Shown here: one piece after another, positions 58,262 through 64,000 of the stretch | Layout of the letters: each line of letters starts with the position of its first letter | Numbering within the stretch: the stretch's first letter is position 1 | DNA from: Paenibacillus_V sp046244365 | Lineage (GTDB): Bacteria > Bacillota > Bacilli > Paenibacillales > NBRC-103111 | Direction of reading: 5' to 3' | Length of the DNA stretch: 64,000 bases | NCBI RefSeq assembly: GCF_046244365.1 | Contig: NZ_CP176395.1 | Span: forward strand, 4,898,001-4,962,000 | Translations under genes and position numbers: made by a program | Notes under the pieces: model-generated | Seen by the model: the letters and a program-made list of their open reading frames with translations, nothing else | What the model was told of the DNA's origin: nothing | The model's database searches: none

Positions 58262-58759
58262 ATGGCAGGAAGAACGCAAGAAGAACTGAATGGCGTTACG
58301 CAGCTCGGCAATCAAGGAACCGACTACCGGTTCGGCTATTCGCCGGATATTTTGGAATCGTTCGAGAATAAGCACCCGGGTCGCGATTATTTCGTCAAAT
58401 TCAATTGCCCGGAATTTACAAGCCTTTGTCCGATGACCGGACAGCCGGATTTCGCGACGATCTACATCTCGTACATGCCGGACCGCCGCATGGTGGAAAG
58501 CAAATCGCTCAAGCTCTATTTGTTCAGCTTTCGCAATCACGGCGACTTTCATGAGGATTGCATGAACATCATCATGAACGATCTGATCGCTTTGATGGAG
58601 CCGCGGTATATCGAAGTGTGGGGCAAGTTTACGCCGAGAGGCGGGATCTCGATCGATCCTTATTGCAATTGGGGCCGCCCCGGCACGAAATACGAGCAGA
58701 TGGCGGAGCACCGTCTGCTCAATCATGATTTGTATCCCGAGAAAGTGGATAACCGCTAG
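58262..58759 (+). CDS. queF: NADPH-dependent preQ0 reductase
   Basis: A 165-residue type I QueF reducing the preQ0 nitrile to preQ1. The catalytic cysteine is in EFTSLCPMTGQPDFA, and the NADPH motif is ESKSLKLYLFSFRNHGDFHEDC. It completes the preQ1 branch (queC, D, E, F) in one operon; the tRNA-inserting steps (tgt, queA, queG or queH) are not in the window. A 71-base gap separates it from queE. Confidence 0.95.
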   Translation: MAGRTQEELNGVTQLGNQGTDYRFGYSPDILESFENKHPGRDYFVKFNCPEFTSLCPMTGQPDFATIYISYMPDRRMVESKSLKLYLFSFRNHGDFHEDCMNIIMNDLIALMEPRYIEVWGKFTPRGGISIDPYCNWGRPGTKYEQMAEHRLLNHDLYPEKVDNR

Positions 58760-58763
58760 TTGC

Positions 58764-58809
58764 AAGAGGAGTCCGGAGCATGGCATCACCTGCTCCGGAC
58801 TCCTCTTTT
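58764..58809. terminator. Terminator of the que operon
   Basis: A 16-bp perfect stem, AGAGGAGTCCGGAGCA against its complement, ten-base loop and T4, directly behind queF. It is also usable by the converging YesN-type gene. Confidence 0.92.
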
Positions 58810-58837
58810 ATCTACTGCCTTCGGCAGCCTTGCAAGC

Positions 58838-59644
58838 CTACAAAAAGCTGTTGCGATACTCGGTCGGCGTCAAATCGAACTGTTTCTTGAAGCTCTCGCG
58901 GAAATGATCCTGATCGGCATATCCGATGCGATCACATATCGCGTAGATTTTGATCGCGGGATCCTTGAGCAGCCGGGCCGCTTCCTCCATCCGGCGCCTG
59001 ATGATCCAATGATTGATCGTCATTCCCGTTACTTCCTTAAACAAAACGTTCATATATTTTTCACTCAATCCGACCGATGCCGCCACTTCCGAAAGCGTAA
59101 AATCTTTCCTATGAAATCCCGCTTCGATATGCCCGATGGCTTGCTCGACAAGCTTCTTTTTCTTCAGGCTTCCGTTCCATTCCGCGGGTGGAAGCGCTGC
59201 CGAGAGATGGGGCAGCTTCTCCTTGGCGGACTGTTCCGCGAAGGCAAGCGCTTGCCGTTCCTCCCGCTGTTTGCGCAGCTCCCGAACCGCACGCGCCATA
59301 ATGTTCTCGATCTCTTCGGGATCGATCGGCTTTAGAATATAGTCAACCACTTGAAGCTTGATAGCCTGACGGGCGTGCTCGAATTCGTTCAAGCCGGATA
59401 GAATGATGCAGCGAATATCCGGGTTTCGGGCTTTCACGGCCTCGATCAGCTCCAAGCCGTTCATTTTGGGCATTCCGATATCGGTCAAGAGCAGGTCGGG
59501 TTCTTCGCGATCCAACCAGGCCAGCACCTCTTCCCCGTTCTCGACGGCACCCAGAAGCACGATGCCGAGCGATTGCCACGGAATGGATCGGACCAGCGTT
59601 TCGCGAACAATTCTGACATCCTCCGCTATCAGCAGCTTAAACAT
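58838..59644 (-). CDS. YesN-like response regulator with AraC output
   Basis: A 268-residue regulator. The receiver (1-120) has LLIAEDVRIV, the acceptor aspartate in PDLLLTDIGMPKMNG and the conserved lysine in YILKPI. The AraC domain follows (FTLSEVAASVGLSEKYMNVLFKEVTG, IKIYAICDRIGYADQDHFRESFKKQFDLTPTEYR). GGAG lies six bases before ATG 59644, which overlaps the kinase stop by eight bases. Partner of the upstream YesM-like kinase; targets are probably the adjacent sugar transporter genes. Confidence 0.9.
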   Translation of the reverse strand: MFKLLIAEDVRIVRETLVRSIPWQSLGIVLLGAVENGEEVLAWLDREEPDLLLTDIGMPKMNGLELIEAVKARNPDIRCIILSGLNEFEHARQAIKLQVVDYILKPIDPEEIENIMARAVRELRKQREERQALAFAEQSAKEKLPHLSAALPPAEWNGSLKKKKLVEQAIGHIEAGFHRKDFTLSEVAASVGLSEKYMNVLFKEVTGMTINHWIIRRRMEEAARLLKDPAIKIYAICDRIGYADQDHFRESFKKQFDLTPTEYRNSFL

Positions 59645-61502
59645 GGTCATCTCCTTCCCTTCTAGCCGGCTGACCAGGCAAACGGGGCAGGACGACTTCG
59701 ACGCAGGTTCCTTCCGATGTCTTCCTGTAACGAAGCCCGTACGTTTCCCCGCAATGCAGCCGGATCCTACGGTGCACATTCGAGGTGCCGAAGCCGGACT
59801 TGCTCTCGCCTTCCCCCGCCGTCTCGCCCGGTTGGCTTTCGTCCCGCTGCCCAAGCATGCGGTTCATCCGTTCCGGATCGCAGCCTTTTCCGTTGTCCGC
59901 AACCTGAAGCACAAGCGCTTCTCCTTCCGTTCTCGCGGAAATCGCAATCCTGCAGCCGGAAGAGCGGTCTGCGAATCCATGAATAATGGCATTCTCCGCC
60001 AGCGGCTGCAAAGTCAGATGCACCAATCGTTCCGTCAGCAGAGCCTCCGGCACTTGAATGTCGACCTCCAGATCGTCGATCAGCATCTTTTGGATAAGGA
60101 GGTAGGCTTCGACGTGCTTGATCTCTCCCTCCAGAGTGATCAACGGCTGGCCCTCGTTAAGCCCATAGCGAAAAACATTCGCCAGCGAACGGACGATCCG
60201 GCTCGTTTCCCGATCCCCCGCCATTATCGCGCGGCAATTGATCAAATCCAAGGTGTTGTACAAAAAATGCGGGTTGATCTGCGCTTGCAAAAGCTCCAGC
60301 TGCAGCTGTCGGCGTTCGATCTCCTCGCTGAACGATTTCTCGATCAAGCCGCGGATCGTAACGAGCATGGAGTCGAACTTCTGATTCAATTCGTCCACTT
60401 CATAGATTCCCGTGTTCTGGTTCGGCAGCGGCTCTTTGAACTCCACGACCTCCGGTCTTTGAATAGCGGCTACCAGTCTGGTGATGGGGACCGTCACCCG
60501 CACGACGATTCTGCGCAGCCACAGCCCTGCCGCAAGCAGAGCGGCGGCGGCGGTAACCGCGCCGATCGCCGAAATAGCGAACGTGTACCGGCTGAAATGG
60601 CTCTCCGGCACGACGGCCAGCAGCTTCCAGCCGTTGTTGAGCGTCTCGAACATGACACGGTGCTTTTCGCCGTCAATTTTGGTTACATGGGATCCTCGGG
60701 CATCGGTCAGCTCGCGCACATAGGGCAGCGTTCCGGCATCTTGAAGGAAATCGTATTTTTCGCTGAACATCACGCGGTTGCTTTCATCGAGCAAGAGATG
60801 GTAGCCCATCTCGAGAGGAGCGTTGTCGAACACGGCTTTGATGCTCCGATTATTCGCTCCGACAATAACCGTGCCTATGCTTCGGCCGTCTTTGGTGCTC
60901 ATCTTTTTTCTCGCCAGGTAGAGGATCGGCGCCTCCAGCCGTTCCGTCTTTTGGCCCCACCATACCGTCTGGCCTTTCCCTTCTTGCAGACTGAGAAACC
61001 ATTCTTGATTTTGCAGATCGTCCTGCTTATAAATCCCTGTGGCGGGATAGAAATGGTCCGTCGCAAGCTCGTAAAGTCCGCTGCCCGGTTCCAGCGCAAG
61101 CGATACCACATACGATTGCTGCGCCACGCTGCGGGATCCGAAATCGCTCAGCAAGGACAGCAAGGACAGATTCTCGAGGTTGGTCTGCACCGCGTAAAAA
61201 TCGCCTACGGCCTCGAAAGGCTTCTGGTACGTGCCTTCCAGCAAATTTTCAATCGATTGATTGGCCAAAATAAAAGCCGCCACATTATTCATCGTATCGA
61301 ACTGGTACCCTACGTTCCGGTAAACGAACTTGATGGACTGCTCCGCGAGCTTGAGCGTATGGTCGTTCTGTACCCGGATCAGAAGATAACTGGCGGTTGT
61401 CGCGAACAGGGCGACGATGGTAACGATCAGCGCGAAAATCGGCAGACTGAGCCTTGCCAGCAGACCCGACTTTCGGATCCCCTTCCGCTTAAAAGCTACC
61501 AT
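59637..61502 (-). CDS. YesM-like sensor histidine kinase
   Basis: About 621 residues. Two membrane helices (about residues 15-40 and 290-312) flank a large outside sensor domain of the Cache type. HAMP follows, then the His_kinase domain with LQLELLQAQINPHFLYNTLDLI (phosphoacceptor histidine in the NPHF motif), and the ATPase with NAIIHGFADRSSGCRI and FGTSNVHRRIRLHCG. It probably senses an extracellular carbohydrate or its binding protein. The start at 61502 has GGGGGTG six bases upstream; 61517 is possible. Confidence 0.9.
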   Translation of the reverse strand: MVAFKRKGIRKSGLLARLSLPIFALIVTIVALFATTASYLLIRVQNDHTLKLAEQSIKFVYRNVGYQFDTMNNVAAFILANQSIENLLEGTYQKPFEAVGDFYAVQTNLENLSLLSLLSDFGSRSVAQQSYVVSLALEPGSGLYELATDHFYPATGIYKQDDLQNQEWFLSLQEGKGQTVWWGQKTERLEAPILYLARKKMSTKDGRSIGTVIVGANNRSIKAVFDNAPLEMGYHLLLDESNRVMFSEKYDFLQDAGTLPYVRELTDARGSHVTKIDGEKHRVMFETLNNGWKLLAVVPESHFSRYTFAISAIGAVTAAAALLAAGLWLRRIVVRVTVPITRLVAAIQRPEVVEFKEPLPNQNTGIYEVDELNQKFDSMLVTIRGLIEKSFSEEIERRQLQLELLQAQINPHFLYNTLDLINCRAIMAGDRETSRIVRSLANVFRYGLNEGQPLITLEGEIKHVEAYLLIQKMLIDDLEVDIQVPEALLTERLVHLTLQPLAENAIIHGFADRSSGCRIAISARTEGEALVLQVADNGKGCDPERMNRMLGQRDESQPGETAGEGESKSGFGTSNVHRRIRLHCGETYGLRYRKTSEGTCVEVVLPRLPGQPARREGDDHV

Positions 61503-61740
61503 GCGCTTCACCCCCATTTCCCGCGTTATACAACGGCCAAACCGGCCGGCATTTACCGGCTAAGGGCTCCCGGCTCCCTTATGGATTTCTCTATGCCGGC
61601 CTTGCATACCTGCAAGCGCGATACACTTTAACCTCTGCGATACGCATTTTTGGCAACCATTAACGCCCCGAAATCCGTTATTCTAGCAAAAACGCTTCGT
61701 CACGTTCTATTGTTCGATCGTTGTTAACTCGAAGTAAAAG

Positions 61741-61770
61741 ACGCCAAATAAGGCAGACCTTACTTGGCGT
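61741..61770 (-). terminator. Terminator behind the sugar-binding gene
   Basis: ACGCCAAGTAAGG pairs with CCTTATTTGGCGT with one mismatch, followed by CTTTTAC on the minus strand. The remaining 61518-61740 gap holds nothing recognised. Confidence 0.65.
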
Positions 61771-61793
61771 GTTGCGACAGCTGTTCATTTGTG

Positions 61794-63431
61794 CTACTTT
61801 CCCGTCTTTTTCTTGAACGATTCCTCCAGCTCCTTCAAGATTTGCGCACCGCCTTGCGCCTTCCATTTCTCGGCGAATTCGTCGAATTTCTTGATGTCGC
61901 CGCCCATGATAATTTGCGTAAAGACGGAATCGCGCATGGTATTTAGCTCGACCAGCTTGGCGATTTTCGTCGGAGATTCCAGGTAGTTGGACGCGTCCGT
62001 GATTTGAAACTTATTGTTGATCGCGATGTCGAGCGCTAGGGCGTTACGGAGCGGCATGGACTCCAGATATCTCGGCCAGCCCTTCAAGCCCGGCGCGAAC
62101 AGGTAGCTCTGAATCCCGCGGAAATTGCCGTTCTTGTCCTGCATCGTTTTGGGATCGATCAGATCGGTAATCACCTTCATCTTGCCGTTGTCGATTTTAT
62201 AATCTTCTCCTTCGATTCCCCACACCGTGAGCATCTGATTTTCAAGCGACAACGATTGCTCGATAATGGCCAAAACCTTTTTCGGATCCTTCGTCTTCGC
62301 GCTGATGGCATTCATCTGTGCGAATGGAGCGCCCTTGGGAGCGACAGCTTTGCCGTCCGGTCCGACAAGCGAGCCGGTGAGCGTCAAATATTTGAACGGC
62401 TGATCGACCTGGTTCGGAAGGCTTCCGTCTGCCGCCAGCTTGCCGCTCTTCTTGAGCTCGCTCGTCTCCACTTGGGTGTCGTAATCGTTCGGCGTGGACC
62501 ACCAGCCCATCCAGGAAAACAGCTTGCCGCTGAACAGCTTCGCACGCAGCTGCTCTTCCTTGATCGTGGCGAACTCCTTGTCGACCAAGCCTTCCGCATA
62601 CATTTTCTGCAGGAATTGAAGCGCTTCCCGCATGTTCGGATCGATGTCGTAATTGCTGAACTTGCCGTCCTTTTCCGTGAAATAGCCGGGCGTTACGCCG
62701 AATGCGCCGAAGACGTTATCGAAGGAATTGTTCGCGTATTTTTGCTGGCCGATCTGCGCCGTATACCCTCCGAGCGGAATGACGTCCGGCTTCTCCGCCT
62801 TCACCTTCTTGAGCAAGCGGTAATAGTCGTCAAGCGTTTGGGGAACCTGGGCGCCGAGTGCGTCCAAATAATCTTTCCGCATGACCAAATTCCAGCGGTA
62901 ACCGGCGCCGGGTCCGCCCTGATACGGGATTCCGTAAATTTTGCCGTTGACCTTCGCCTGCTCGAATACGTCCTTCGGCACTTCTTTCAGAATATTAGGC
63001 GTATCCTTCTCGTTAATCAGATTCGTAAGATCGACGAAGGCGCCTTGCTGCGCGTACTTCTGGAAATCGTCCGCAAAATCGATTCTGACCACGTCAGGGT
63101 AATCGCCGCTAGACATTTTCAGATTCAGATTCGTCTTGTACTGCTGGACGTCGACCATCTCGGGTATGATCTTGACGTTCAGCTTCTTCTCGATCGCTTG
63201 CTTGACGGCGTCCTTCGAAGGGTCGTACGGCTTGGAAATATCCTGCGAACGGAGTCACTTGAGCTCGTACGGCTCAGCCGCTTTGGCGGCGGAAGGCGCA
63301 GCCGTCCCGCCTGACGGCGAAGGAGACGCGCTTCCCGCTCCGTTCTCTTTGCCGCATCCCGCTATGGTGACTGTTCCGGCCAATACGGCGGCTAGCATGC
63401 CGTACGACCATTTGGTTTTGGAATTGGACAT
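61794..63431 (-). pseudogene. Sugar-binding lipoprotein gene with an in-frame stop
   Basis: Reading from ATG 63431 gives a lipoprotein signal (LAAVLAGTVTIAGCG), a Ser/Pro linker, then KAAEPYELK, a TGA at 63255-63257, and in the same frame LRSQDISKPYDPSKDAVKQA and the rest of a 545-codon family 1 solute-binding protein (LplA-like). TGG to TGA would be a single change at a position where relatives have tryptophan. After the stop the frame is intact to 61794. A downstream restart (ATG 63158) would yield a protein without signal peptide, so as read the gene is dead, unless the TGA is a sequencing error. Confidence 0.8.
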
Positions 63432-63502
63432 GAACTGATGACCTCCTTGATTTATCCTATCATCTATGTTTACCCGGAGGGGTAAATCATGGGAAGAAAC
63501 GA

Positions 63503-64000
63503 TTATCCTTTGACCGAACCGATAAGCATCCCTTGCTCGAAATACTTCTGAATGAACGGGTAGATGATCAGCATCGGCAAGGCTACGATGACGATTGCGG
63601 CCATTTGGATGCCTATCGTCGGAGGGGGCGTCGAGCCGGCGGCTTCCAGAAGCTCCGGAGGCAAGCTCGAGTTCGCGATAATCGTCCGAAGCACCAGCTG
63701 CACGGGCGCTTTATGCCAGTTGGTCACGTACAGCATGGCGTTGAAGAAATCGTTCCAATAAACGACCAAATAGAGAAGACTGATGGTGGCGATGACAGGC
63801 AGCGACAAGGGAAGCACGATTTGCCACAAAATCCGGAGTTCGGAGGCGCCGTCGATCGAGGCGGATTCCTTCAGGCTTTCGGGAATGCCTTCGAAGAACG
63901 ACTTCATGATGATCATATTGAAGGCGCTGAACGCCATCACCAGGATGAGCACGACGTTCGTATTCAGCAGCCCTAGCTCCTTGATATTGATATAGGTGGG
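63503..64000 (-). CDS. Carbohydrate ABC transporter permease, LplC/YtcP-like, partial
   Basis: The C-terminal 165 codons of a MalG-type permease; the frame continues open through the window edge (PTYINIKELGLLNTNVVLIL). The EAA loop is ESLKESASIDGASELRILWQIVLPLSLPVIA, where the ATPase docks, and the C-terminus GMLIGSVKG is typical of YtcP/LplC. It precedes the damaged binding-protein gene by 71 bases on the same strand. The rest of the transporter lies outside the window. Confidence 0.9.
   Translation of the reverse strand, partial: PTYINIKELGLLNTNVVLILVMAFSAFNMIIMKSFFEGIPESLKESASIDGASELRILWQIVLPLSLPVIATISLLYLVVYWNDFFNAMLYVTNWHKAPVQLVLRTIIANSSLPPELLEAAGSTPPPTIGIQMAAIVIVALPMLIIYPFIQKYFEQGMLIGSVKG

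Noticed and set aside
59403..61631. A 742-codon plus-strand ORF opposite the YesM-like kinase.
   Set aside because: The minus-strand frame has full kinase motifs. The plus frame is rich in Arg, His and Gln and has no ribosome site.

Overview
The window looks like chromosome of a spore-forming, Gram-positive member of the Paenibacillaceae (Paenibacillus or Cohnella type). The supporting genes are a gerA-type germinant receptor operon, a SigB/RsbV/RsbW partner-switching module, YesM/YesN-type two-component genes next to a sugar ABC transporter, a TagA-type cell-wall glycosyltransferase, and strong AGGAGG-type ribosome sites with frequent TTG starts. I saw no rRNA, tRNA or CRISPR array. The species assignment is inference from gene content only.

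Layout. 1-1816: a group IIC intron with its reverse transcriptase, cut by the window edge and inserted directly behind a transcription terminator. 1.9-9.0 kb: a PAS-PAS hybrid kinase, a decayed gene, a DUF2515 protein and the metNIQ methionine importer. 9.3-11.7 kb: small enzymes (DinB/YfiT-like, VOC, free-methionine-sulfoxide reductase, methyltransferase). 12.0-15.9 kb: a metal-handling locus in which a Tat-exported multicopper oxidase, a ZIP transporter with an extracytoplasmic extension and a 54-residue TatA form one operon, facing a FixH/YtkA-like and a SafE-like gene. 16.1-20.6 kb: a decayed gene and a germination receptor operon ending in a 47-residue membrane ORF. 20.7-31.6 kb: housekeeping and accessory genes including two ECF sigma/anti-sigma pairs, a chromate transporter and a protein phosphatase.

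31.7-41.7 kb is the most striking region, a general-stress island. It has DUF948-rsbV-rsbW-sigB followed by a CHASE3-HAMP-GAF hybrid kinase and a CheR-type methyltransferase. Nearby are a receiver-PP2C phosphatase and the target genes dps, ytxH, ytjA and a YflT-like gene. The parts match the RsbK/RsbM/RsbY input pathway described in Bacillus cereus rather than the stressosome of B. subtilis. I find five SigB-type promoters with a uniform 14-base spacer, plus one weaker candidate ahead of the phosphatase. The likely circuit is: kinase (tuned by methylation) -> receiver-phosphatase -> dephosphorylated RsbV -> RsbW captured -> SigB free.

42.4-49.5 kb: a Fur-controlled siderophore import operon (binding lipoprotein, two FecCD permeases, cytosolic trilactone-type esterase) with an AraC activator that carries its own siderophore-binding domain, and a Fur-box-preceded saccharopine-dehydrogenase-like gene. 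49.5-56 kb: a LuxR regulator, an ankyrin protein, a YqeB-like membrane protein, VOC proteins, a methyltransferase and an apparently orphan GntR regulator. 56-58.8 kb: a preQ1-I riboswitch and queCDEF. 58.8-64 kb: a YesN/YesM pair, a sugar-binding lipoprotein gene broken by one in-frame TGA, and a partial permease.
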